Shown: positions 11,738 to 23,599 of the stretch, in pieces
Layout of the letters: each line of letters begins with the position of its first letter
Numbering within the stretch: position 1 is the first letter of the stretch
Source of the DNA: Ianthella basta
Taxonomy: Eukaryota; Porifera; Demospongiae; Verongiida; Ianthellidae
Direction of reading: 5' to 3'
DNA length: 64,000 nt
Assembly: GCA_964019415.1 (NCBI GenBank)
Contig: OZ025886.1
Span: forward strand, 5,212,003 to 5,276,002
The notes under the pieces: generated by a model
Told to the model about the DNA's origin: nothing
Databases searched by the model: none
The model's input: the letters and a program-made list of their open reading frames with translations, nothing else
Program-made: the position numbers and the translations under genes

Positions 11738-12948
11738 CAGGGCCATAGCACCCAGTCCGGCCGGTCCGGCCATGGCCAGACCGGTTTTTGCTGCTGGAAC
11801 AAAAATTCTAAATATTGAAGATATGCATTTTAAACACACTTTCAAATTGGGAGGGGGGGTACTGGCCTAAGGTTAAACAACGTTCTAAAAGCAAAGTGCT
11901 CTTGTTACAATGTTGCAGGACTTAGTTTGAACAAGGTATAGCCAGATACTTAGTCCTCTAACCAACCTTAACGGCGTCGCATGACATTTTTTGACATTTT
12001 CTGATGCTTAAAATGATGCGTTAATTGATCGCCCTGCAAAATCAGACAGCATAGTAGCACTTCAGCCATGTACAGCGGATTTATGCAACCTTGCAACAGT
12101 TCCAACACCATGGACAGTTGTTACCTAGGATACAGACTGGTACTGTAGTCACCTATTATATATCACCCTGTTTGTATCCTAGGTAACGACTACCCAGGTA
12201 TGGGAACTGTTGCAAGCTTGCATAAATCCGCTGTACATGGATGTAGGCATGTAGCATGGTGGTATATATTTGTACATGGGAACATGTACGTAGCTTGAAT
12301 TGATATATGCATGCAATAGGATACATAGTCTCCTGTGGCAACCCTAGCTGTTGCACACTCACATGTACACTTGCACTATAATACACAGGCGGAGAAACAG
12401 GGTATGGTAGCAAGACCGCAAGCATGGCAAAATGTAGGCAGATGTAGGGATGGTGAAAACGTATTCAAAGTCAGCACATGTTAATGACCTGGGTTTTGCA
12501 TGGACCAGCCCTCCTTGTTGCATGGACCGGCTAGGCTGGCCCCCATCTTGCATGGACCGGCCCTCCTCCTGTTTTTGGAGGAAACATTTTTACACACCCT
12601 TTGCATTGATGGTGTCTTCTAGTCAAGGGAAGGAGAGATTTGTGCTGCCTAGCATCGGAGAGACAGCCAAAAAACACTAGATTTCGATTTTTAATGCGCT
12701 ATCTTCTTATTTCAATACACTGTATTACCTGTTACATGGCACTTGATCGCCTTTCCTGTTGTAAGTGCCTGTTGGTCTATGTTGCATTTTTTCGTACTCA
12801 TTGGAGTGTTGATGGACTAGAATTGCTCCAAAAGTACTCACAGAACATCTAAATGTCAAAATTTTCCCGGGGGGCATGCCCGCAGCCCCCTAGCTTGTGT
12901 CACGTCATCTATGGCCTGACCGGTTTTTATCCCGGTGCTACGGCCCTG
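11738..12948. mobile_element. Non-coding DNA transposon (MITE-like) with CAGGGCC terminal inverted repeats
   Basis: The left end reads CAGGGCCATAGCACC and the right end, reverse-complemented, reads CAGGGCCGTAGCACC. Both are followed by a related ACCGGT-containing stretch. CAGGG-type ends are common in hAT elements, but an 8-bp target duplication could not be resolved by eye, so the superfamily is uncertain. No transposase is visible. Inside are repeated 'GCATGGACCGGC' units near 12495-12560 and a nested foldback at 12067-12239. Confidence 0.6.
12067..12239. repeat. Nested foldback element
   Basis: The arms at about 12067-12105 and 12201-12239 are near-perfect inverted repeats beginning CATGTACAGCGGATTTATGC. 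Further inside, GTTACCTAGGATAC and GTATCCTAGGTAAC are also inverted copies. It lies within the larger inverted-repeat element. Confidence 0.8.
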
Positions 12949-13082
12949 CGTCATACAGCTAATGATCTATATTTAGCGAACGGCACACAAAAATGCAAGG
13001 CAACACTGGACTCAAGGAAGGGTGATATGTCATTTCATGCACCTACCAAGATAGAAGGATATCTGGTGGGGACGATCGCGTG

Positions 13083-13132
13083 GTAGCCTCGCGTAGCCAG
13101 TCCCGAAATAGGGACTGGCTACGCGAGACTAC
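13083..13132. repeat. Short perfect hairpin
   Basis: GTAGCCTCGCGTAGCCAGTC and its reverse complement flank a 6-nt loop, with one mismatch in the stem. It lies about 120 bp upstream of the receptor 2 start. A related CTCGCG...GGCTACGC sequence occurs near 43366-43393. Confidence 0.8.
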
Positions 13133-13248
13133 CCGTTCGCTCGTTCTCCGCCATTTTCAATTATTGTGATTATAAGTCTTAGATTAATATATATGTAATA
13201 TAGCTCATTTCCTCAGGTCAGTTACGCGTTGCGTGTCTTGGTAGAGCG

Positions 13249-16051
13249 ATGGGTGTTCTCTTCGTTGTTGTAGTGCTGCTGACACTAGCCAATGAACCTG
13301 TGATAGGAGACCATTGCAGAGTACACAATGCAAGTGAGTAAAAGAGCTAGTAAGTTTTTCTGAGAAATCCCCGCTGGATACATAGACTAGTAAGAACAAT
13401 TGAGCTCTTGGTCACTGTTGTTTATCTGTTAACCTTTCTTAATCAAGTGGCTTCATTAGGCAAATCATTGGTGTATATATTCGTTATGATTTACATAGTT
13501 GTAGCATCATGATAGCTATATTATATAATTATTCCCTCCCTTCTCCATGCACTGCAGCCAGTTTCCTTTATTGTGGGAATATGCCAACAGTAATCAATCC
13601 TAGCACTGTCAATTGGGCGAGAGGCAGTGGGTCGTTTGTTGACCACGCATCTTTGGAGATTCGGAAAGCTGACAACATTTGGAGCCAAACAGCGACTGGC
13701 TGCCTCAGCACAGAGCAAGTTGTGTCAGATTCTCATGTTTCCAGTTCTTCATCCCGTTCAGTTCCAAATGTGGACTATGATTCACTGTACATTGCAAGGG
13801 TACTCTGGCTCGACAGCAGTAACAACCCCTACTATCATGTCAACTCTGAGTGCTACTTTATACCACGAAGAAGTGAGTGCTTGCAGAATCAAGAGCATCC
13901 ACTCATGCATGCAGTATATATAGAGGTGCATCCATGCATGGACTTCATAACAGCACTTTTGTATGTGAGCCATCAGATTCTCTACTGTCTACATCATGCC
14001 CTCTGATCATGAATACAAGGGTAACGTAAAATACATCTTCACATTTTAATAGCTTGCCTTGGCTATTGGTATGAGTTATAAAGACAAACACTAAGCCTGC
14101 AGCGGAACAAGGGGGATGCTAGGGTGCTGTAGCCCCCTAATAATTCTGGATCCAGAGCGCAGTAGTTATAGACCTGATTGGCTTTGCCACCAAGCAGACC
14201 CTACCTGTATCATCTTCTGCTGCCACTGCACTAGGCCACAGATGCTGCAATTAACTCATACTATTGTGAAACTGTGGATGCTGGAGGTCTTTGATGAATA
14301 TCAAATTGAACACAATAATATACACCTGCATGTGTATGCATTCAGAAAGGCATGATGTAACCTGTATGACCTCTCATTATTCTGAGCTCCATTCTTAAAT
14401 CCTCCCCCCCCAGATCAACCACCTAGGCCAAATGTGACAATTTCTGACAGCCAAGTCACAGCCCGATCAGTTACACTACGGTTGAGTGGGTGCCAAGGTT
14501 TGGGCACCAGTTATGGATTGCTGACATATGTTATGAGATACAGCTCTTCAGGAGGACAGTTAATGGTTGAGACAAATGCTTCCACCCTTGAAATCAAACA
14601 GCTGCTTGCTGAAACTCAGTACACATTTGTAGTATCCTGCAGAAATACAGCCGGTTGGCATGGACCCAGTTCCAGCTTGTCCAAAACAACCAAAGCTGAA
14701 GGTCTGGATGATGGCAAATGTGCTTGACAATGGTATAAGTTATAACTATAGTAAGCTAAGCCGGCCTATATGCTTTTTATTTCACGAGCACGAGGGCGCG
14801 AAGCGCCCGCGGGCGAGTGAAATAAAAAGCATATATAATTATAGGCCGGTTTAGCGTACTATAATTGGCTTATTGTTTTTCAAAAGTTAAGAAGAACGTA
14901 GCCGATTCGCTGAATCCTCGAACGTTTCATTGCTAAGCGTGTAGGGGATTAGAAGTAATGCGCAAGAACTCGGTAGAATTCTTTTGTAGAAGCGCTGCTC
15001 TTGTTGTCGCCGCGGCCAGAGGAACTAGTATAAACTAGGTAGCTATATACTTCGACTGTAATGAGGCTTTCAGCGCAGCAACCGTCATTCCGACGTCTTG
15101 GGTCTATATATATTTCACAACGGGATACAGGTTCGCAGTAAGTAGTTACGTACGCCAAACTTTACCAAGTGTTGATTTCTTGCGGAAAACATCATCTGAA
15201 TTCGCTGTAGCTGCAGAATGGAGACGAGGCAGCCACTGTAAGTGTTGTCGAGAATGCCCCACTTGCACGGAAACGCTTTAGCTTGTTGCAGTACTGTGCA
15301 GCAGCGGAAACAGTATTCAGTAGAGAAATGGCCACTTCCTGGCTTCTTGCTTAATGATTTTACATCCACCATTCCTTTCTTCCATGAACATAGCATGCAC
15401 ACGGCAAGTCATGCTCAATCATGGAATGCCATGAGCATACACTGCCACGACATGACAAGGTGACACATGGGCGTGTTTAAAAAACGGAATACGGAATAGC
15501 GGAATAACGGAAAATCAGAGAGGTTTAGCATAGCGTAAAACGATACGATTTACGATAAGTTATTGCGCAATCGCTCACTAAACGCTTCATGTTAAAATGG
15601 CGGACTACTCGTACGCGAACAAGTGTCGCTGGCGTGAGTTTCTGCCTAGAAAGGTTCGACGTTCGAACGAAGCGAAGGGAAACGGATATAGCAGAAAGGT
15701 TTATTCGAATGAAAACAGCATTTAATTGCAGTTTCCTAGCAAATAAACTCGAGAAGGTCACCGTACAACCCACCATAGGCTCCGCCTCTATGAAACCACC
15801 ATCCACTCAACCGGGGGGAGCCTCCATCGCTCGCTCAAGTAGAGCTTCATCCTATCTTATGTCCCAATGCAACAACAGCTGCGTGTACACTATAAGTCTT
15901 GCCCCTAAACCCAACACCAGGCAAGCTGTTGGTACACTAAGTGTAGTGAATTTGGAGGGGTCAATTGCCTTCCCTCCTTGAAGATTGTGTTCCTCCCCCC
16001 CCCCCCCCCCCCCACACACACACATACACACAAATAATCAATGTGTGCATG

Positions 16052-16098
<47 letters not shown>

Positions 16099-19000
16099 TG
16101 TGGGACACATGCACATGCTGCGAGAAAGTGATCGATGCATGCAATGTGGACAGCAGCTGCTTGACACAAAATGTGTGAAAAGCGAACAACAATTTTAAAA
16201 TAAAGTAAACTTTGGACATGAAGTGGATTGGAATAATTATAGGAGTCTAACCCTAACCCCAAATTTATAACCCAGCTAGCTGGGGTACATACGATATATA
16301 CCCCAGTCTTTTCCTTTGATGTTTTGGCATTGCCATGGCAACCAACAATAAGTGGTATTACATGCCGTAACATGTGCCACTGTATTCCATTGTGCATCTA
16401 TAGATACATTGCAGCCAAGCATATCAGCTGTTGTTGTGGGTAGTACACTAATTTATGCTACTATCTCATGGAATGCACCAAGTGCAGTTAATCTAGTGAC
16501 AGTGACAGGGTATGATGTTCGGATTGTGGCTCATGTGGGAGGTATACCACAGTCACCTTCAGTGTACTTGAATGCAACCAGCCTGAAAACCACAAGCTAT
16601 AATGTACCACAGAGGTTTACACCTGAAACAGTGTACACATTCCAAGTGCGTGCACAGACATCAGTTGGTACAAGTCAGTGGAGCACACCTGTGGTCAGAA
16701 GTACACTGCCTGATGGTTAGTTGACTGGTATTAATATTAAATTCATATATAACACTTATTGCATATCGATTCTGTAACTTGCAACCCTATCAAGTTTGGG
16801 TGCATGCTAATTAAATGTATTTCTATTATTCTTTTTCATACAATGCACACACTAAACTTGTGTTATCCTGCGCTTCACCTGCTCACTGTACATGCAGTTC
16901 CAAATGAAGTCAGTGGCTTTTCGTTGGACTCCTCTCTCTCCACTGCCATCTCAATATCATGGAATGACTCCATTGCAACTGTTGACTACTACAGGGTAGG
17001 AACGCTGCATGTACACATCGTGTTAAATGCAATTTAAGCTTCCGGTCATTAGTGACACTGTACGTAATATTAAGACTACACTATATAAGAAGCTAGCACC
17101 TGGCTATATTGCAAAATTCCACTAGTTGTTTACATCCTGTGCATTATTAACTCACGGGGGTACATTTCCCACTGTATGGAGAACTACGTATGGTAAATTT
17201 ACAATGCATGAATAGTGTGTTTCCTTCTTCGACATTTTGTTGTGACTAAACAGATGAAGTACATTTCCGACAACAACTTTCACATTGATTCACTGCAGAT
17301 CGCCCTTCACAATGAGGCAGCTAACACTACGGAACAGTCTGATCTGTTCCACACTGTCAACTCACACACATTTCATGACTTGACCCCCAACACTGCTTAC
17401 ACTGTGACCATCACTGCTGTCAACAAAGCAGGGAGTGGACCAACTGTGTCTATGAATGTCACCACACAAGGAGCTTCAGGTATAATGAATGTATTTCATG
17501 CAACATGCCATACTTGCTCTAAAATAAGCAAGTGCACACTGCATGCATAGTGTATACATACATTTTAAGATGCAATTACTATACATGCAGTAGGATATGC
17601 AGTATTACTGTAGCTTTAATCTATGCATTGTTCAGTCACATATTCACTTTTGTTTCAGTTATCTGTGCATTTTATTGCTCTATAAATGTCATGAGCACTC
17701 AACTTCATTTATATGAACTTTGTGAGTCTATTGATTGGCATTTACAAGCCTCACAAATACATGCAGACATACATACATAATAGAAGGTATTGAGCAGGCG
17801 GCAATTTGTGGACAATAAAAACAGGGCCTGGCCCAATTATACCATTTCATGTTCTTCTATATTTTACAGCTTTATATTTCTCAACAATCCGCATGCATGC
17901 CCACAACACATCTTAGAGTATATAATTGACAGACTCTTAAACTAGTTATATCCAGTATACATGCCTTACAGAATAGAGCTACTACATTCAGCATACCTGT
18001 ACATAGTTTGTACACTGTTTCATGGAAATTTCTCAGTATATACATATGTAAAAAAAAAAAATGTATTAAAGGTGCATGCATTTATCATGAATACATAATC
18101 CATGCATATGCACTGTTTGTATAGCTATAGACATGTACACATTAAAAGTTATGAATGTATTAGTAAAATTATAGATAAAATATGTAATCATAATACGCAT
18201 GCATTATGCAGTGCAAGCTCTAGCTATTACGACAGTCATACTTGGTGCCATCGTCTTCATTGGAGTGGCAGTGCTTCTGGTCATTGGAGGAGTGTGGTAA
18301 GTATTAACAATGTTCACTTTGGTACCAACACTAGCCTCTACTATTTCATGTCTCTTTACATAGGTGTGGAGGAAGATACGTTATTCCCAAGCTCCGTGCC
18401 CTAAGCAAAAGAGATGAGTGTGTGATTGAGGAGAGTGTTGCTTATGTCACTATTCCCCAAGACAGGTTGTGGTCTGAAGGATTCTTCTCTCACAACAAGG
18501 ATGGAGAAGGGTGCGAAGATGATCAAGGGGGGGCTGAAGGGGAAGGAGAGGGGATACCTGAACTGGAATGTACTCCTGACATCCCAAAAAGAAAGTATCT
18601 GAAGCAGAAAGAGGTATAACTACACACACACATGTATAAGTCTCATATACGCGCACCACATTGCCCATGGCATAATGACATTGACATTCCAGAAAGTGTT
18701 CAACATGTATCCGAAATGGCCTGCATCACATATATCTTTAGTGGTATACGTAACTTCAGTGTTCCTGTTTTGTGACATGCAGTTAACATGCTAGCTAGTG
18801 CACTGCATGCATGTACTTTGGTGTATATACAGAAAGGTCCCACTGAGTTTGCAAGTATCCCAGTGTACCCTGATGAAATGACCTTCCAAAAAGAAAGTGG
18901 ATGGTTTGAACCAGCTCCGGCAGATGTAAGTATTATGCATATTCCATAGACACATGGTATGTGCGTTATACCAGACACACGTGCACCTAAAGACAGATTA

Positions 19001-19464
19001 AAAAATTAATACTGCAATTTTTGCTTGTTACTTTCACCCTTCTTCACCTTGCTGTGCAGGTCATCGCTGGGATGCTGCAAATGGATGGTGCAGTATTGCC
19101 TGACCTTGGTCCAGGAGTGTACTATATGTATCACAGGACCAAGAAACAGGCCAAGTGGGTGGGGCTCTCACCAGACCTGTGCCGCACCTTGTGTGGTGTC
19201 TTCTTTAAGCTCTACCAGAAGGAGCGCTCCAAACTGAGCCCACTGGAGGTGGAGCTCAAGTTCTTCTCCCCTCTTGCTGCTGATTGGGACATCAAGGTGT
19301 GGACTGCAGAGCCAAAGGACTTAGTGCTGGAGAGGGCCAAGAAGATAGTGCAGTACAAGACCCTGAAGCCTCTCGGTCTAAACACCTCACTGGATTTTAC
19401 TGGCAAGGAGGTGTGGGAGGAGTTTTGTAGCTGGTTCACTGCTAAGAAAAGGAAGCAGATTTAA
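13249..19464 (+). CDS. Receptor 2: FN3 receptor with ITIM-like motif (703 aa)
   Basis: Inferred exons: 13249-13333, 13558-13872, 14414-14701, 16404-16715, 16898-16995, 17299-17479, 18212-18296, 18364-18613, 18833-18925, 19060-19464. All are GT-AG with consistent phases. It encodes a signal peptide (about 1-20), the N-terminal CG...PTV domain (29-133), three FN3 domains (about 134-229, 230-333, 334-426) and a transmembrane helix (about 430-453). The cytoplasmic ESVAYVTI (Tyr482, codon 18443) fits the ITIM consensus V-x-Y-x-x-I. Next come an acidic Glu/Gly run, TPDIPKRKYL, a short exon with SGWF, and the conserved 134-aa terminal domain. It lacks the FN3-1 exon of receptors 1, 3 and 6. Intron 3 carries a ~1.6-kb insertion absent from receptor 4, its closest relative. 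The start was chosen by match to receptors 4 and 6 (gagcgATG context). Confidence 0.85.
14746..14863. repeat. Long hairpin with GC-rich tip
   Basis: The outer arms (ACTATAGTAAGCTAAGCCGG and its inverted match) and a long inner stem (GCTTTTTATTTCAC / GTGAAATAAAAAGC) enclose a GC-rich tip. It sits at the left end of the insertion in receptor 2 intron 3 and may be one terminus of a foldback element. Confidence 0.8.
15995..16097. repeat. Poly-C run, (CA)n and (GT)n tracts
   Basis: About 19 consecutive C, then a short CA tract, then a GT array at 16055-16097. The CA and GT tracts are complementary to each other and could pair within the intron transcript. Confidence 0.9.
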
Positions 19465-20640
19465 ACAGCAGTTGTAATGAACCGTTTAGTACGTAGTTCC
19501 ATGCAAGTACATTTACAACTGCAAGTGTGTCTGTGTGTGAGTGCATGATGTTGTGTTCATGTATGGCTATACGTTAGCTGTACATCATTAACTAACTGTT
19601 AACACAATTTCTGATTGATGGATTGATACAATTTCATCTCCTTTGCATGATGCCACATTGAAGCAACTGCAATGGCCTGTACCCGGTATATATAGGTACT
19701 CATGTAATGGGACTTGCATATACATAGCAGTAGAAGAAGACAGCGCTTATTGAAATCACGGATTAAGTAAAACATGGAAGGATGGCGTAAAATACCCATA
19801 TATCAAACTAGCAATAAGACCTGTGAGTCACTAGCTATAGCTCATTGTATATAGTAGAAATTTAATTTAGTACACTCAGCTGAAATAGTATACACTTTTC
19901 ATGTGCACACATGAACATCAGTAAGTACATAAGCATGTATGGGTTAGTGGAATGCATGTGCACAGTCAACAGTACACTGCCTGCTGATTAGTGATTGAGA
20001 TTGTGCTATCTGTTTTCACATAATTTTGTCACACACACACACACACACACACCTGTCATCTTACTGCCTTTAAGGGTCACAAATGAAATTGCTCCATTGT
20101 ATGTGCATGCATATCGACCCATTAAATGCTCCACAGCAAGTTAACCATGGTAGTTCTCTAAGCAGAGCAGACTGGTTAACACAATTATTCAATGACATGT
20201 TTTAAATGTATTTCTGAGTCAGGTTTTACTCTGCATATATCACAGAGGAAGGAACAGCACCTGTTAATCTCAGACACCCAAGTGAACATCACTGGGGGAT
20301 ATGGATCCCTCCGGGATTCCCCTGCAAACATAAGGCACATCTGACACTTCGAGTGAACTTCACTGGGGAGTTTGGCATCCCCCCAGAGACTTAGGCCTTC
20401 CCTGCAAACAATGGAACAACCAAGTAAATATCACTGGGGAATTAGGCATCCCCCTGGGATTTAGGCATCCCCCAAAGACTTGGGCCATTTTAATGTCCAT
20501 TTAATGTATACTTTACTGTTTTTATGATCTATATAACTTATAGACATATAGCTAGTGTATATAAGTACTGTTATTTACTCAGTATACTATTCTTAGTGTA
20601 GTGCTTGAGTTATTATTCAATAGCTTTCATATAATTATAT
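19465..20640. other. 3' flank of receptor 2, with short minisatellite
   Basis: No gene is seen. The sequence is matched downstream of receptor 4 (41165-41970). Around 20270-20480 a degenerate unit of about 50-60 bp (…AAGTGAACATCACTGGGG… and …GGCATCCCCC…) is repeated several times; the matching array at about 41560-41835 has more units. A short CA tract is at 20033-20052. Confidence 0.7.
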
Positions 20641-21165
20641 CAATATCAATAATTTTCAAGTGCCTCAAGTGCTAGGCACACTAGGGCAATTAACTGCCCC
20701 ATGCAGCACTGGATACACAGTCACTGTATCAATCATTATAAAAGGGAAATACCAGATGTAAGTCATAGTATATAATTATTATGTCAGGTAGCGTATAGCT
20801 ACAAGATGGGCTTGATCATGAACTTGTGGTTATTCAAATCTCTTCCTCCACATCTCTTCTACTGCTTTATACCTGCTCTTCTATCTGTACATGCCTCATC
20901 CCACACCATCACCACCTTCTCTTCATCACAGCTATCCTGAAACTCAACTACAATCTTTTCCACAGGCTTCTCCATCTCTGCTCTCTCGCTTGCCATCCTG
21001 CTGCATCTCAACAAGAAGTGCTCTACATCTTCCACTTCTCCTGAGCCACATTGTGTGCACATTCTGTCCTTTCTTGACACCCCAACCCATCTGCCAGACT
21101 CTACCCTTAGCTCTGCTGTCCCACCTCTAAGTTTAGCTTAGAGATCCGTCTGAGGCTTTTATATA
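20640..21165 (-). mobile_element. 5'-truncated LINE, same family as the intronic LINE at 33.9-37.5 kb
   Basis: On the minus strand about 21140-20859 encodes the end of a LINE ORF: KLRGGTAELRVE..GRW, then a C-x2-C...H-x4-C motif in 'GSGEVEDVEHFLLRC', matching the C-terminus of the long LINE ORF. Its 3' tail shares 'CCCCATGCAGCACT' (plus strand) with the long copy. The empty site is preserved at about 41965-41985 downstream of receptor 4, so insertion followed block duplication. Confidence 0.85.
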
Positions 21166-21224
21166 ATATATATTATATTGGTCAACTGTATATACTCATG
21201 TTGAGAGCATTAAAGTATTGATGA

Positions 21225-21545
21225 TAAGCTCAGGAGTAGCTGTGGCAGTGATGTGTATAGCTAGCCATACCAAGATGAATGGCTTACACAATATGATTTC
21301 AGTATATAGTAACACACGTGGAGGACATGGCTAGGCAACAGATAACACAAAGTCCAGGAGGGAGAGGAAGGGATATCAGATGTAGCCCAACAGAGTAGGT
21401 GGGAGTGGGAGGGCTAAAGTGGTGTGCTGATCATCAGCTCACTCAGGCTACTAGTATAGCCTCTATTAGATTAGCTGCAGGTAGGAATTGTTTGTTTGCA
21501 CTTGATTATGCATTTTGCATTATGTATAGCCTTGAATTCCCAGAC
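21225..21545 (+). repeat. ~320-bp direct repeat, copy a (block 1)
   Basis: Contains GCTAGCCATAC...AATGTGATTTC... and ends near 'AGCATTGAATTCCC'-like sequence. A second copy lies at about 22030-22380. The same pair occurs at 42025-42350 and 42865-43195, so the tandem pair predates the block duplication. One copy directly precedes the terminal-domain remnant and the other precedes the receptor 5-type signal exon, which suggests a duplicated promoter region. Confidence 0.65.
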
Positions 21546-21550
21546 GCACA

Positions 21551-21923
21551 CTTCACTGGACATGCACATGGTGTGTACTTCATGAGCCATGCAAAGAAAG
21601 AATGAGCAAAGTATGCCAGTTGGTCACACAACCTCCACACAACACTGCTGGGACTCATCCATGGACTCTATGTCAAGGGACGCTGGCAGCACAATGCACT
21701 ACAGACAGAGATTCTGTGTCACTATCCACTTGCAGAAGACTGGTCCATTGTGATTTGGCCGTGCAAGAAAGAGGACCTGTTACTAGAACATGCCAAGACA
21801 GTGATCAAGTACAAGTGTCTGCGTCCATGTGGGCTCAACAAATTAATTGTATGTGGTAGAAAGAGAGAGGGCTGGGAAGAGTTTTGTACTTGGTACATGG
21901 CTTATAGACAGGATTGTGAGTAA
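21551..21923 (+). pseudogene. Remnant of the receptor 7-type terminal domain
   Basis: Closely matches the last exon of receptor 7 (53617-54010), starting at GHAHGVYFMSHAKKE, where a CGA codon has become TGA (about 21603), and running to a stop in TGTGAGTAA at 21921. The rest of the reading frame is largely kept. No upstream exons were found. A second remnant of the same kind is at 42362-42737. Confidence 0.8.
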
Positions 21924-22029
21924 CAACTTGTTCTGTGCATTATTAAAAATCACAAATCATGGTTGACAATCTGAGAGCTCTGCAAGTAATTGTTGCAATT
22001 CAAAGTATGTACTAAGTCTCCTGTCCTCA

Positions 22030-22380
22030 TGCATAAGAGTAGTTACAGCAGTGGCATGTATGCAGCTATATACTGAGATGACAGTAGTCAGTAGCCACAT
22101 GTAGAGCTAGCCATACTGAGACGAAACGCTCACAATGTGATTTCTGTAGTGTGGACGACAGAGCTAGTGCTGCAGGCTATGAGACAACAGATGGTGCAAA
22201 GTTCAGCTGGAAGGAGAGAAGGGCTGTTAGATGCAGCACAACAGAGTAGGTTGACTGAGCATAGCCTCATTCAGGCTGACATCTATTAGATTAGCCATGC
22301 ACCAGTAGGAAATGTTTGTTTGCTCTGAATATTGCCTGCATTGTTATAATTATATTAGCATTGAATAGCCCACATGCACA
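22030..22380 (+). repeat. ~320-bp direct repeat, copy b (block 1)
   Basis: Second member of the pair that begins at 21225. It matches 42865-43195 more closely, for example GATTTCTGTAGTGTGGA.GACAGAGCTAG. Confidence 0.65.
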
Positions 22381-23148
22381 GTTCTACTGCTCTGGCTGAC
22401 TCTGCGGCAGAATGTATAGGATGATGCCCGAATGATGTCCATAGCTGTGCTGGTATATTGTACTCCCCTATATTATGCCAAGCATGTATATCATATGTTG
22501 TTGTGAGTATAGTATGCTAAGTTATGTTACTATCTCCTGGAGAGCATCAAGTACAGTTTATCTAGTGACAGGATATGCTGTTCAAGTCGTACCTTATGGT
22601 GAAGGGGAGGCCCTAATGAACTGTATGTTGGACTTAGGACATCATAGTTTGTGTAGTTAACATTCCAAGACTTACTGCGTGCATGGACATCAGTTGGTAC
22701 AAGTCAGTGAGTGGGGCACACCTGTGGTCAGAGGTACATGCACTGCCTTCTGGTCATGATCAGTTTATGGATGTTCCTCTTCAAAATAATCATATCATTG
22801 CAGAGTGATCATGTAACTTGCAGCCATATTCCAACTTGGGATAATATGTATGCTTATAATTACACTAGAAACACACTAAATTTGTTCCACTGGTAACTGA
22901 ATTCTTGAACAAACAGGACACAACTGTTAAGTTGTGCATGCTCAAGGATCCTACCAATGCATGGAACTATCAAAACAGCTATGATCATCTACAGCAACAC
23001 TAAATTTTACTCACTGCACATGCATGCAGTTCCAGGAGAAGTCAATTCATGGTTGCATGAGCATTGGTCTCCTCTCTCTGTCCATGCACTGCCATCTCAA
23101 TGTCATGGAATGACTCCACTGCAATTGTTGACTCCTACAGGGTAGGAA
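22381..23148 (+). pseudogene. Remnant of a receptor 5-type gene
   Basis: A start-codon region like that of receptor 5 (43200-43240) is followed by a decayed third FN3 exon (about 22486-22745: 'YVTISWRASS', 'TSVGTSQ') and a decayed first half of the last FN3 (about 23029-23142). Frames are broken and the intervening exons are missing. It occupies in block 1 the place of receptor 5 in block 2. Confidence 0.7.
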
Positions 23149-23149
23149 T

Positions 23150-23599
23150 GCACATCTTGTTGAATGTATGCCAATCATTATTATACAGATATAAGCTACC
23201 ATAATTTACTATTATGAATTACTAATACTATATTACTAATATTATGAAACCATACAACATAATAGATATCTGTGTAGTGTTGCACTCAAGCAGTGTATAG
23301 CATAACATATACATATATACGTTGGTAACTCACAGGCACACATTCCCACATGTGATCAAAGTAGTTTCATGGTAAATGCAATGCATGAATGGTGTGTTTC
23401 CTTTTTCAACTTTTCATAGTAAAGGTACGGTGTGTCGTGTGTAGACACCTCGCAGTCCCCCGGTGTGCCCAAATTATTATTACGCCAAAACTTTCCCCGG
23501 TGGCCAAAAACGGTACAGACAAACTACAAGCCCCACCCAGAGCGCGTTGAGTCGAGCTACCTACCGATGTATAGGGGGTAAGCGAGCCCCAAATATGCG
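23150..23599. other. Intergenic region upstream of receptor 3
   Basis: AT-rich to about 23420, matching intron DNA before the last FN3 exon of receptors 2 and 4. Then GC-richer DNA leads into the receptor 3 promoter. No gene is seen. Confidence 0.5.

Larger units (their letters stand above)
14725..16330. other. ~1.6-kb insertion in receptor 2 intron 3
   Basis: The equivalent intron of receptor 4 is only 93 bp (37978-38070), and its two ends match the two ends of this 1.7-kb intron. The insert holds a long hairpin (14746-14863), an unusually GC-balanced stretch without clear coding sense (about 14870-15950), a poly-C run (15995-16013) and a GT array (16055-16097). No transposase or known ends were recognised. 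Confidence 0.6.

Noticed and set aside
15589-15981. 130-codon frame in the receptor 2 intron insertion
   Set aside because: No recognisable motif, overlaps a region without any conserved reading frame, and ends at poly-C; treated as chance.
16248-16262. TAACCCTAACCCC, telomere-like
   Set aside because: Only two units; far too short to be a telomere or interstitial telomeric array.
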